Assembly: GCA_019240215.1 (NCBI GenBank)
Contig: JAFAYQ010000038.1
Span: forward strand, 1-64,000
DNA: 64,000 bases
Source: Actinomycetota bacterium
GTDB lineage: Bacteria; Actinomycetota; Actinomycetes; Streptosporangiales; Streptosporangiaceae
Reading direction: 5' to 3'
Notes under the pieces: model-generated
Told to the model about the DNA's origin: nothing
Databases searched by the model: none
What the model saw: the letters and a program-made list of their open reading frames with translations, nothing else
Made by a program: the position numbers and the translations under genes
Part shown: piece after piece, positions 52,422 through 60,856 of the stretch
Position numbering within the stretch: position 1 is the first letter of the stretch
How the letters are laid out: the number at the start of each line of letters is the position of its first letter

Positions 52422-53774
52422 GTGTCCGAAACAGCAGTAACTCCAGCCTCAGTAGATCCAAAGTTCAAGCCCAGTGATCTGGTGACCTTCCGCGGTTACC
52501 AGCAGGGCGCGATTGGCTTCCTGCTCTACGGCACCGCTACCGGCGCCGTCTACTTCGTGGTGGCGCCGCTGTTCGCGGCGATGCTGCCCGACGTCAAGTG
52601 GAGCCTCGGCGTCGTCTCGACCGCGTTGCTGATCCGCGGCCTGCTCAGCATCCCGGTCGCCCCGCTGACCGGCTGGCTGGTCGCCCGCTACGGGGTGCGG
52701 CCGATCGTGATGATCGGCACCGTGTTCACCGCGATCTTCACGGCGCTGACCGGGACCGTCCACAACCCGGTCGAGTTCGGCTTCATCTTCGGCGTCGCGC
52801 TGAGCGTCGCCGACGCCTTCATGGGCTTCATCCCGGCCACCACCGTGGTGCACAAGTGGTTCATGAGCAAGCGCGGCGTGGTGATGGGGCTGGTCAACTC
52901 GGGTGCGGGCTTCGGCGGCCTGATCTTCGCGCCGTTGATGTCGGTGCTGGTCGGGCACTTCGGCTGGCGGCACGCGCTGTTCGTGCTGGCCGCGATCATC
53001 TTCGTGCTCGGCATCCCCTCGATCTGGCTGAAGCGCGGCCCGCGCGAGGTCGGGCAGTGGGTCGACGGCGTCGAAGGGCGCGTCATCCCCGAGCGCGGCC
53101 GGGCCGACGCGATCGGCACCGTGCAGGCCAGCCTGACCAAGATGGCGAAGTCGCCGCTGTTCTGGATGATCTTCCTGATCTTCGGCATCGAGTCCTGGGC
53201 GCTCGGCGTCTACGCGGCCGACCAGGTCCTCTACCTGAAGACGATCGGGGTCGGCTCGCTGACCTCCTCGGGCGCGCTGGGCGCGGCAGCAGGCATCGCG
53301 GCCGTCTCCGGCATCGTGTTCTCCCGGCTCAGCGACCGGTCCAGCCCCTACTACGTGCTGATCTTCTCCACCTCGCTGATGGCGCTGGGCTCGATCGCGT
53401 TCCTCAATGCCCACAACGCGGTGCTGCTGTGGGTCTACTCGGCCCTGTTCGGGGCCGGCTACGGACTGACCGTCCCCACCATCCCGGTCGCGCTCAGCCG
53501 GTACTTCGGGGCGCTGGACTTCTCCCGGGCGTTCGGCATGGGGCAGATCCTGGCCGGCCTGATGGGCGGTCTCGGCCCCTGGATCACCGGCCAGATCGTC
53601 GACCACACCAACAGCTACCAGATCCCGATCTACCTGATCACCAGCCTGCTCCTGCTCGGCGTGGTGGTGGCCATCGCCGCCCGGCCCAGCGCCCGGCTGT
53701 TCGCCCGCGGGGCGGAACCCGGGGGCGCGGTGGCCGAGGGGTCGACCGCCGACAAACTGCTCGCACCGGAATAA
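52422..53774 (+). CDS. MFS transporter, carboxylate (OFA/MCT-like) type
   Basis: The 450-residue, 12-helix carrier has VARYGVRPIVMIG in the 2-3 loop and KWFMSKRGVVMGLVNSGAGFGGLIFAPL (about 146-173), a pattern seen in oxalate/formate antiporter- and monocarboxylate-type carriers. GTG 52422 follows a GGGAGGG site. Its place in the operon suggests uptake of the acid that the amidohydrolases and hydrolases act on. The substrate itself is not known. Confidence 0.87.
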   Translation: MSETAVTPASVDPKFKPSDLVTFRGYQQGAIGFLLYGTATGAVYFVVAPLFAAMLPDVKWSLGVVSTALLIRGLLSIPVAPLTGWLVARYGVRPIVMIGTVFTAIFTALTGTVHNPVEFGFIFGVALSVADAFMGFIPATTVVHKWFMSKRGVVMGLVNSGAGFGGLIFAPLMSVLVGHFGWRHALFVLAAIIFVLGIPSIWLKRGPREVGQWVDGVEGRVIPERGRADAIGTVQASLTKMAKSPLFWMIFLIFGIESWALGVYAADQVLYLKTIGVGSLTSSGALGAAAGIAAVSGIVFSRLSDRSSPYYVLIFSTSLMALGSIAFLNAHNAVLLWVYSALFGAGYGLTVPTIPVALSRYFGALDFSRAFGMGQILAGLMGGLGPWITGQIVDHTNSYQIPIYLITSLLLLGVVVAIAARPSARLFARGAEPGGAVAEGSTADKLLAPE

Positions 53775-53783
53775 GGAGTCACC

Positions 53784-54644
53784 GTGGCATCGACCGAGAT
53801 ACACGGCGGCCAGGTCGTCTACGACCTGCTCGGCCCGGCCGGCGGCCAGCCGATCGTGCTGACCCCCGGCGGCCGGTTCAGCAAGGACGTCCCCGGCCTG
53901 CGGCCGCTGGCCGAAGCGCTGGCCGACGGCGGGCTGCGGGTGCTGCTCTGGGACCGGCCCAACTGCGGCGCCTCGGACGTGCAGTTCTACGGGCGCAGCG
54001 AGTCCCACCTGCGGGCCGACACCCTGGCCGAGCTGCTGACCCGGCTCGACCTGGCCCCGGCGGTGATCGCGGGCGGCTCCGGCGGTGCCCGCGACTCGCT
54101 GCTCACGGTCATGCGCCACCCCGAGGTGGCGTCCAGGGCGATCGCCTGGTCGATCGTGGGCGGGGTGTTCAGCACCCTGAACCTGGCCGGCGTCTACGTG
54201 CTGCCGAACATCAACACCGCCCGCATCCTGGGCATGGAAGGCGTGGTCAACCTGCCCGAATGGCAGGCGCTGATCGCGGTCAACCCGCGCAACAAGGAGC
54301 GGCTGCTGGCGCTCGACCCCGACGAATTCGTCACCGTCATGCTGCGCTGGCTGAACGCGTTCGTGCCCAAGCCCGGGCAGACGATCCCCGGGGTCGAGGA
54401 CGAGGAGTTCGCCGCCATCGAGGTCCCCACCATGATCATCCGGGGTGGCGAGCACGACCTCGATCACCCCAAGCGCACCTCGATGGAGGTGCACTGCCTG
54501 ATCAAGGACTCGATCCTGGTCGAGCCGCCCTGGCCCGAGGACGCCTGGGAACAGGCGGTGGCGGCGTCCGCCCACGGGACGGGGAACATCTTCGACCCGT
54601 GGGTGCAGGCCGCGCCCCTCATCCTCGATTTCATTCATGAATAA
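53784..54644 (+). CDS. Alpha/beta hydrolase 1 of the cluster
   Basis: The 286-residue hydrolase has VLTPGGRFSKDVPGLRPLAEAL (oxyanion loop), DRPNCGASDVQFYG, nucleophile elbow AGGSGGARDSLLTVM with Ser about 99, and WPEDAWEQA near the C-terminus. The His of the triad is not obvious; candidates are in DLDHPKRTS. The sequence is very similar along its whole length to the hydrolase at 61228-62094. C-C or ester hydrolysis of a ring-cleavage product is a reasonable guess. It is the last plus-strand gene of this operon, 9 bp after the MFS gene, with an AAGGAG site. Confidence 0.87.
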   Translation: MASTEIHGGQVVYDLLGPAGGQPIVLTPGGRFSKDVPGLRPLAEALADGGLRVLLWDRPNCGASDVQFYGRSESHLRADTLAELLTRLDLAPAVIAGGSGGARDSLLTVMRHPEVASRAIAWSIVGGVFSTLNLAGVYVLPNINTARILGMEGVVNLPEWQALIAVNPRNKERLLALDPDEFVTVMLRWLNAFVPKPGQTIPGVEDEEFAAIEVPTMIIRGGEHDLDHPKRTSMEVHCLIKDSILVEPPWPEDAWEQAVAASAHGTGNIFDPWVQAAPLILDFIHE

Positions 54645-54679
54645 AAGGTGATGACCACGGGGAGAGCCGGGTGCTGCGG

Positions 54680-55141
54680 TCAGGCGACCACGATGCGCAC
54701 TTCACAATTGAGTGCCGCTTCCAGTGCCGTGTGCAACCGGCTCTCCCCGACATGGCCGATGTCGGCCCGGGTAACGGTGAAAATGGCGACCTCTTCGTCG
54801 TTTTCATATACGCGCTGCAGTCCGGCGTTGATGCCAAATCCCCGTACCACCCCGAGGGCGTCTTCGTCCGTGCCCCGGCTCAGGAACGTCGGGGTGCTGA
54901 CCTGCGGTTCACCGTCGGCGGCGAGCGGCCCGCAGGTGGTCTCGGCCCATTTCCGCAACGCGTCGGGATCGTCACCCGGGACGATCAGTTCAATTTCCCG
55001 GGCGTGGGCCGGAACCTTTTCCAGGACGGGCGCCAGTACCTCAATTCCGCGGGCTCGCAGATCGGCAATTGCGCGCTCCAGATCGCCGACGGAAAGACGG
55101 CCGGCTGGGTCCAGATTAACTCTGACAACCGCAGTTCTCAT
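54680..55141 (-). CDS. Hypothetical protein inside the catabolic cluster
   Basis: The 153-residue soluble protein starts at ATG 55141 (an ATG at 55153 has GGAG too close). It has alternating strand-helix sequence, e.g. MRTAVVRVNLDPAGRLSVGD and LERAIADLRARGIEV, and ends HTALEAALNCEVRIVVA. I do not recognise the family. It is transcribed against its neighbours and shares a 39-bp intergenic region with the NuoF-like gene. Reverse-strand coding is supported by good codon bias and by the lack of any sensible plus-strand gene here. Confidence 0.6.
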   Translation of the reverse strand: MRTAVVRVNLDPAGRLSVGDLERAIADLRARGIEVLAPVLEKVPAHAREIELIVPGDDPDALRKWAETTCGPLAADGEPQVSTPTFLSRGTDEDALGVVRGFGINAGLQRVYENDEEVAIFTVTRADIGHVGESRLHTALEAALNCEVRIVVA

Positions 55142-55180
55142 GAAAGAGAACATACTCCATTTAAGAGGAGAAGAAACCGC

Positions 55181-56500
55181 ATGCCTCCGTTGATTACCGG
55201 CGTTCATCCCGCGGTGACCCCCCGGCTGCTGCTGCCCGCGGGCGCCCCCGGGCGCGAGGACCGCGCCGCCTACGAGGCCCGGGGCGGCTACTCCGGTGGC
55301 CCCGGCGGTTACCTGGAGGGCGAGGACCTGATCTCGGCGGTGGCGGAAGCTGGCCTGCGCGGCCGGGGCGGGGCCGCCTTCCCGCTCGGCGTCAAGCTGG
55401 CGGCGGTGGCCGCCCAGCCCGGCGACCACGTGCTGGTGGTCAACGGGGAGGAGGGTGAGCCCGCCTCGGTCAAGGACCGCTGGCTGCTGCGCACCCGCCC
55501 GCACCTGGTGCTGGACGGGACGGTCCGGGCCGCCCGGGCCATCGGGGCGGTGACCGCCTACGTGTACGTGTCGGATGACCAGGCGGCTGAGAGCGTCCGC
55601 ACCGCCCTGGCCGAGCTGGACGAACTGCCGGTGCCGGTACACGTCCGGACGGTGTCGCACAGCTACGTGGCGGGGGAGGAGACCGCCGCCGTCCGGGCCA
55701 TCAACGGCGGCCCGGCCAAGCCCACCGACAAGCCCCCGCGCCCGTTCGAGGAGGGCGTGGCCGGCTGCCCGACCCTGGTGTCGAACGTGGAGACGATCGC
55801 CAACCTGCCCCGCCTGGCCGCCGCGCCCGCACCGGGCGAGGACGTCAGCCCCGGCCGCGGCTTCGGCCCGGCCGGCCAGGAGACGTTCCTGATGACGCTG
55901 ACCGGCAGCTGCCCGCGCCCCGGCCTGTACGAGGTCCCGTTCGGCGGCCCTCTGGGGGAGGCGGCCGAGACCCTCGGCGGCCTGACCGGCCCGCCCCGCG
56001 GATATCTGATGGGCGGCTACTTCGCCGGCCTGCTGAACCGCCGCGGTCACGTGCTCACGCTCGACTACGACGTGTTCCGCGACCAGGGCAGTGGTCTCGG
56101 CTGCGGCGCCGTCATCGTGCTCGGGCCGGCCGACTGCCCGGTCGGCTGCGCCGCTCAGGTCATGGCCTACTTTGACCGCAACAACGCCAGCCAGTGCGGC
56201 TCCTGCTTCAACGGCACCGCCGCCATGAGCGGCGTCACCGCCGCCCTCGCCGCCGGCATCGCCGGCCAGGCCGACGTGCGGCGGCTTGAGTCCTGGGCCG
56301 CGTTCCTGCCTGGTCGCGGCGCCTGCGCCACCCTGGACGGGGCGGCCAACGTCGCCCGCAGCCTCCTGCGCGAGTTCCCGGCCGAGGTCGAGGCGCACCT
56401 CCGCGACCGCTGCGGCCAGTGCGCCGAGCTCGACCTGACCGCCGCCACCGCCCCGTTCGCGGTGGCCGCCTACGCCCAGCCCGCCGAGGAGACCGCATGA
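55181..56500 (+). CDS. NuoF-like NADH-binding flavoprotein
   Basis: From ATG 55181 the product has 439 residues. It resembles the FMN/NADH-binding subunit of complex I: GLRGRGGAAFPLGVKLAAV (about 49-67) for NADH, VVNGEEGEPASVKDR for FMN and a SLBB-like part. The iron-sulfur end differs: NuoF has CGxCxxC, while here it is QCGSCFNG, with Gly instead of the third Cys. A single Cys follows in GRGACATL and an extra CGQC lies near the C-terminus. With the overlapping ferredoxin gene it probably forms a soluble NADH-to-ferredoxin electron donor for an oxygenase. Confidence 0.87.
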   Translation: MPPLITGVHPAVTPRLLLPAGAPGREDRAAYEARGGYSGGPGGYLEGEDLISAVAEAGLRGRGGAAFPLGVKLAAVAAQPGDHVLVVNGEEGEPASVKDRWLLRTRPHLVLDGTVRAARAIGAVTAYVYVSDDQAAESVRTALAELDELPVPVHVRTVSHSYVAGEETAAVRAINGGPAKPTDKPPRPFEEGVAGCPTLVSNVETIANLPRLAAAPAPGEDVSPGRGFGPAGQETFLMTLTGSCPRPGLYEVPFGGPLGEAAETLGGLTGPPRGYLMGGYFAGLLNRRGHVLTLDYDVFRDQGSGLGCGAVIVLGPADCPVGCAAQVMAYFDRNNASQCGSCFNGTAAMSGVTAALAAGIAGQADVRRLESWAAFLPGRGACATLDGAANVARSLLREFPAEVEAHLRDRCGQCAELDLTAATAPFAVAAYAQPAEETA

Positions 56501-56754
56501 AGATCAAGCTGGACCGGACGCTGTGCGACGGCTTCGGCAAGTGCGCCGAGCACGCCCCGACAGTGTTTTCGCTGGACGAATGGGGCTACGCCTCGCTCGC
56601 GGGCTCGGCCGAGGTCCCCGCCGACCTGGAGCCCCAGGTCCGCCGGGCCATCCTCGACTGCCCGGTCGACGCCATCCTCGAGCGCCTGGCCACCCCGGCC
56701 GGCCGCCTCACCCCGCCGGCCGGCGAACTGGCCCCCCAGCCCGGCCCGGCCTGA
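56497..56754 (+). CDS. Ferredoxin, 3Fe-4S (P450-type)
   Basis: The 85-residue ferredoxin has Cys10, Cys16 and Cys55 (RTLCDGFGKCAEHAP and LDCPVDAI), the three-Cys pattern of ferredoxins that usually serve cytochromes P450. Position 13 is Phe where a 4Fe-4S protein would have Cys. The C-terminal 25 residues are Pro/Ala-rich. It starts within the NuoF-like stop (ATGA). No P450 gene is present in the window. Confidence 0.92.
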   Translation: MKIKLDRTLCDGFGKCAEHAPTVFSLDEWGYASLAGSAEVPADLEPQVRRAILDCPVDAILERLATPAGRLTPPAGELAPQPGPA

Positions 56755-56774
56755 ACCGCCCGCCCCCACGTATC

Positions 56775-56792
56775 TGATAACAGCAAGAAGCG
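56775..56792 (+). repeat. Dispersed 18-bp repeat, copy 4
   Basis: Identical to the copies at 11541, 15123 and 15172 and in the same orientation. It lies 20 bp after the ferredoxin stop. Confidence 0.9.
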
Positions 56793-56806
56793 TCGGCGCT
56801 GTCCGG

Positions 56807-56925
56807 CCCGCGCGGGCCTACACCCGCGCGGGCCTTCACCCCGCGCGGCCTTCACCCCACGCGGGCCCTCACCCCACGCGGGCCCCGGCGTGCGCGGGCC
56901 TTCACCTCGCGTGGGCCCCGGCGGG
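56807..56925. repeat. Degenerate tandem GC repeats
   Basis: About six units of roughly 17 bp with consensus CCCGCGCGGGCCTTCA follow each other. Each contains a CCCGCG/CGCGGG hairpin. They lie between the ferredoxin and VOC genes and may slow or end transcription. Confidence 0.75.
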
Positions 56926-56938
56926 ATACATTGCCTGG

Positions 56939-57292
56939 GTGAGCACGCGCGTAGCGCCGATCTTCCCGGTCCGCGACCTCGACGCCACCCTGGCCTACTA
57001 CCGCGGCCTCGGCTTCGCCGCCCACCCGTGGCGCGGCGGCGGCTACGCCATCCTCACCTTCGACGGCGCCGAGCTCCACCTCGGCGTCGACCCCAGCCTG
57101 GGCGCTGGCGCCCCCCACCGGGTCACCGCCTACTTCTTCGTCGAAGACGCCGACGCTCTCGCCCAGACCTGGCTCGCCGCCGGCGCCGACGTCCGCCCGC
57201 CCGAAGACACCGAATGGGGCAAGCACGAGGGCGTCCTCATCGACCCCGACGGCAACATCATCCGCTTCGGCTCCCCAGCCCCCGGCGGCTGA
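56939..57292 (+). CDS. VOC superfamily (glyoxalase/bleomycin-resistance-like) protein
   Basis: The 117-residue protein has the VOC pattern: VAPIFPVRDLDATLAYYRGLGF (about 5-26), ILTFDGAELHLGVD and EGVLIDPDGNIIRFGSP with the last strand. It is the length of single-domain bleomycin-resistance-like proteins that dimerise. Metal ligands typical of dioxygenases are not clearly complete, so binding rather than catalysis is possible. The start is GTG 56939. Confidence 0.82.
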   Translation: MSTRVAPIFPVRDLDATLAYYRGLGFAAHPWRGGGYAILTFDGAELHLGVDPSLGAGAPHRVTAYFFVEDADALAQTWLAAGADVRPPEDTEWGKHEGVLIDPDGNIIRFGSPAPGG

Positions 57293-57820
57293 GCGACCGT
57301 CTAGGGGCGACCCGCTGGCCCCTCTCCGCCCACTCATCCGCCCACCCATCCATAGCCAAGACGCAACGTTGCGTCTCTCAGTCGCCCCAGAACCTCCGTT
57401 AATCTCGCCGCACGAGCTTGACCAGCGCTTTATCATGCTGACAACGTTTTCCACATCCAATCAAAAGCAGCAGTGCCCAAACAGCCCGTATCCCTCTCGG
57501 CGCCTTCGCGGCCTGATTCCCCGCGCCGCTCAAATGAGCGCAATCGTGTGTACTACTTGACGCCGTTTCGGCCTTCTGCTCGCCATTTTCGCAGGCGACC
57601 CGTTATGGGCCTTTTATCAGCTACGTCCGCATATAACTGCTACGGTATTCAATCGTTGACTACCGGCTGGCTGCGGCGACCCTGCTACGTGGCCGTTCGG
57701 CAAAACGTTCCGCAAAAAAACGAGCGCGTTCTTGTTTGTGAGTGGGGCGGGTTTGCCGATTCGCCATGCGGCGGTCACGACCGCAAAGCCGTATTTACGC
57801 CGAGTACAACGGGGAACGCG
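57293..57820. other. Long upstream region of the sensor kinase operon
   Basis: No gene is supported in these 528 bp. The frame into the kinase is open here, but codon bias is poor and base composition is much more AT-rich than the neighbours. An 18-bp perfect palindrome lies at 57359-57376. The region probably holds the promoters of the conservon genes. Confidence 0.6.
57359..57376. promoter_or_regulatory. 18-bp perfect palindrome, candidate TetR-type operator
   Basis: AGACGCAACGTTGCGTCT is its own reverse complement. It lies 66 bp after the VOC gene stop and 445 bp before the kinase start. The ACGCAACGTTGCGT core resembles operators of TetR-family repressors. It differs from the regulon motif at 47886-62270. 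Confidence 0.6.
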
Positions 57821-60430
57821 ATGAGCCGGGTGATTACTGCTCGTAATTCAGCCCCGGCCGAGCCGGGGGGCGACGCGCGGACACCAGCCGGTGCCCCGGA
57901 CCCCGTGCGCGGCAAGGGACACCATCGGAACGCCGGCTCCTCGCCGGGCCGCCCGCCCAAATCGCGCCCGGCCCGCCCGGCCGGTTCGGCGGGCCGGACC
58001 GGCCCGCGCCGTCAGTGGCCGATCCGCCGCACGATGACCCTGCTGCTGGCGATCCCGCTGGTCTCGATGATCGTGCTCTGGGCCTACGCGGCCACCACCA
58101 CCATCGGCCCCTACCTCGCCCAGCGCAACGGGCAGACGCTCAACCGCGAGATCGGCGCGTCCAGCGAGCAGTTCCTGGCTCAGCTGACCGAGGAACGAGC
58201 CGACACGCTGGCCTACCAGACCAGGCCCGGTGCGGTGTCGCGGGCCACGCTGACCAGCCAGCGGGCGGCGACCGACGCGGCCGCGACCGCGCTGAAGGCC
58301 GGCCTGGCCCAGACGGCCGGGATCGGCGGCACCGTCTCCAAGACCGCGGCCGCCGCCCTCGTCAACTCGATGGGCGGGCTGACCAGCACCCGCACCCAGG
58401 TGGACGCGGGGTCGGTCAGTCCGCTGGCGGCGTTCGCGAACTACAACCACATCGTCGACGTGTACTTCCAGTACGTGCGGACCCAGCTGGTGAGCGACAC
58501 TTCGATCGGCCTCTACCAGCAGGGCGAGGCGGTCATCGACTCGGCCCAGTCGCTGGAGATGCTCGGCCGCGAGGCCGCGGTGGTGGGCGGCGCGCTCGCG
58601 GCCGGCGGCAAGATGTCGGCCGCCGAGTATCAGCAGTTCGTGCTGGCGCTGGACGAGCAGCGGCTGCTGATCCAGACGATCAACTCACCGCAGTCCTGGC
58701 CGCTCACGGCCAACCCGTTCCAGTCGTTCTACGGCTCGAGCTCGTATCAGGAGCTCGCCTCGCTGGAAAACCAGGTGGTGGCGGCCGGCCCGAACAGCAA
58801 GCTGCCGTTCGACCCGACCGTCTGGCAGGCCGAGGTCCAGTCCACCCTGCGGTCCTACGGTGACCTCGAGCTGGAGGCGACCGACGCCATCACCGCCAGC
58901 TCGGCCCGGGTCGGCCACGGGATCCTGATCCGGCTCATCGTCGTCGGCGGGGCCGGGCTGCTCGCGGTCGTGATCGTCTCCTTCCTGCTGGTGCGGTTCG
59001 GCAACCGCCTGACCCGGGAGCTGACCGGTTTCTATCGGACGGTCCGGTCGGTGGCCGAGGAGCGGCTGCCGTCCCTGGTCCAGCGGCTGTCCGACGGGCA
59101 GGAGGTGGACGTCGACCTGGAGTCCGAGGCGTCACCGCTGGCCCTGGAGACCAACACGCTGGAGGTGGCCAGGATCGCCGACGGCTTCTCGGTCGTGCAG
59201 CGGACCGCGGTGACCGCCGCCGTCGGCCAGGCCGAGCTGCGCCGCGGGGTCAGCAACATCTTCCGCAGCCTGGCCCGCCGCAACCAGTCGCTGCTGCAAC
59301 GGCAGCTGCGGATGCTGGACGACATGGAGCGCCGCACCGAGGACCCGGACGCGCTGGCCCAGCTGTTCCGGCTGGACCACCTGACCACCCGCATGCGGCG
59401 GCAGTCCGAGGGCCTGATCATCTTGTCCGGGGCCACCCCCGGGCGCCGCTGGAACAAGCCGGTCCCGGTCATCGAGGTGCTGCGCGGGGCGACCGGCGAG
59501 ATCGAGGACTACGTCCGGGTCGACCTGGCCACCGAGTCCGAGGACATGGTGGCCGGATCGGCCGTCGCCGACCTCACCCATCTGCTGGCCGAGCTGATCG
59601 AGAACGCCGCCCAGTACTCCCCGCCGCAGACCCGCGTCCAGGTCAAGACCGGCTGGGGGGCCAGCGGCTTCATCGTCGAGGTCGAGGACCGGGGCCTCGG
59701 CGTCCCGGCCGCCACCATGGACGAGCTGAACCAGCGGCTGACCCACCCCCCGGAGTTCGACCTGGCCGACAGCGACCAGCTCGGCCTGCTGGTGGTCGGC
59801 CGCCTGGCCCGGCGGCACGGCATCCGGGTCACGCTGCGCAGCTCCGCCTACGGCGGGGCGGCCGCGATCGTGCTCATCCCCAAGGAGCTGGTGGTCCCGG
59901 CCGGCATGTCGCCCACCCAGGAGAACCGCCCGGCCCTGGCCGCCAGTCCGGCCGCCGGCCCGCCGGCCGCCCGGTGGGCGCCGTTCCCGGACCTGACCCC
60001 GGCCCGCACGACGTCGGCCGTGGACGTGGCCCGGCCGCCCGCCCCGGCCCCGAGCATGACCCCGCGGTCCGCGCCCGGCGCCCCCGATGAGGAGCTGGGA
60101 TCGGGTGAGGACGCCGGCTCCGGCACCTACGCCGGGCTGCCCCGGCGCAACCGGCAGGCCAACCTGGCTCCCGAGCTGCGGGAAAGCTCCCGCGGTGACC
60201 GGCGGCAGCAGGCCAACGGCCACACCCCCGGCCCCGGCGACGAGCCGGACGGAGGCCGGTCAGCCGAACAGGCCCGCTCGCTGATCTCCTCGATTCAGCA
60301 GGGCTGGCGCAGTGGCCGGGCCGCGGCCGAGCAGGCGGACGACCCGGACGGCGGCCGTCCCGGTGATCCACCGGCCGACGGCCGGCCCGAATCGAACGGT
60401 CACTACGGGCCCAGGGGGAGCCAGTCATGA
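57821..60430 (+). CDS. Conservon-type sensor histidine kinase with nitrate/nitrite-sensing-like domain
   Basis: ATG 57821, preceded by GGGGAA, gives 869 residues. A basic Pro-rich cytoplasmic start precedes TM1 (about 70-92). An extracellular NIT-type four-helix domain follows (about 95-365), then TM2 (about 366-390), a HAMP-like linker, a kinase region with LDHLTTRMRRQS (about 517-528) and an ATPase domain with ELIENAAQYSPP (about 590) and EDRGLGVP. The C-terminal 200 residues are disordered and Pro/Ala-rich. It matches CvnA-type kinases and is coupled to the roadblock gene by ATGA. Confidence 0.9.
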   Translation: MSRVITARNSAPAEPGGDARTPAGAPDPVRGKGHHRNAGSSPGRPPKSRPARPAGSAGRTGPRRQWPIRRTMTLLLAIPLVSMIVLWAYAATTTIGPYLAQRNGQTLNREIGASSEQFLAQLTEERADTLAYQTRPGAVSRATLTSQRAATDAAATALKAGLAQTAGIGGTVSKTAAAALVNSMGGLTSTRTQVDAGSVSPLAAFANYNHIVDVYFQYVRTQLVSDTSIGLYQQGEAVIDSAQSLEMLGREAAVVGGALAAGGKMSAAEYQQFVLALDEQRLLIQTINSPQSWPLTANPFQSFYGSSSYQELASLENQVVAAGPNSKLPFDPTVWQAEVQSTLRSYGDLELEATDAITASSARVGHGILIRLIVVGGAGLLAVVIVSFLLVRFGNRLTRELTGFYRTVRSVAEERLPSLVQRLSDGQEVDVDLESEASPLALETNTLEVARIADGFSVVQRTAVTAAVGQAELRRGVSNIFRSLARRNQSLLQRQLRMLDDMERRTEDPDALAQLFRLDHLTTRMRRQSEGLIILSGATPGRRWNKPVPVIEVLRGATGEIEDYVRVDLATESEDMVAGSAVADLTHLLAELIENAAQYSPPQTRVQVKTGWGASGFIVEVEDRGLGVPAATMDELNQRLTHPPEFDLADSDQLGLLVVGRLARRHGIRVTLRSSAYGGAAAIVLIPKELVVPAGMSPTQENRPALAASPAAGPPAARWAPFPDLTPARTTSAVDVARPPAPAPSMTPRSAPGAPDEELGSGEDAGSGTYAGLPRRNRQANLAPELRESSRGDRRQQANGHTPGPGDEPDGGRSAEQARSLISSIQQGWRSGRAAAEQADDPDGGRPGDPPADGRPESNGHYGPRGSQS

Positions 60431-60846
60431 GCGCACCGACCGCACCGGGTGATCTGGGCTGGCTGCTGGCCAACCTGACCTCGACCGTCGACCACGTCCG
60501 GCAGGCGGTCATCTTCTCGGCCGACGGCCTGGTCATGGGCACCTCGCCGGGTCTCGGCCGGGAAGACTCCGAGCACCTGTCGGCGCTCGCGGCCGGGGTC
60601 CAGAGCCTGGCCCGGGGGGCCGGCCAGCGGTTCCGGGGCGGCAACGTCCGGCAGACCATCATCGAGATGGATGAGGCCCTGCTGTTCATCACCGCGGCCG
60701 GGTCGAGCACCTGCCTGGCCGTGCTGGCCGACTCCGAAGCCGACGCGGGCCAGGTCGCCTACGAGATGACCGTGCTCGTCAAGCGGCTCGGTCAGCATAT
60801 GGGGACGAGCCTGCGGACCACGGTTCCGGAGACGGGCGCCGGGTGA
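60427..60846 (+). CDS. Roadblock/LC7 domain protein (conservon component B)
   Basis: The 139-residue protein has the roadblock fold: LANLTSTVDHVRQAVIFSADGLVMGTS (about 15-41), FRGGNVRQTIIEMDEALLFITAAG and CLAVLADSEADAGQVAYEM. In conservons this protein works with the kinase and a small GTPase. It starts inside the kinase stop codon. Confidence 0.93.
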   Translation: MSAPTAPGDLGWLLANLTSTVDHVRQAVIFSADGLVMGTSPGLGREDSEHLSALAAGVQSLARGAGQRFRGGNVRQTIIEMDEALLFITAAGSSTCLAVLADSEADAGQVAYEMTVLVKRLGQHMGTSLRTTVPETGAG

Positions 60847-60856
60847 GGGCCGCGCG

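Noticed and set aside
52449-54638. Minus-strand frame of 729 codons opposite MFS and hydrolase 1
   Set aside because: Antisense shadow. The plus-strand genes have start sites, 9-bp spacing and clear families.
57473-57820. Upstream N-terminal extension of the sensor kinase
   Set aside because: The frame is open, but base composition and codon use are not coding-like. ATG 57821 has a GGGGAA site and gives the usual architecture.
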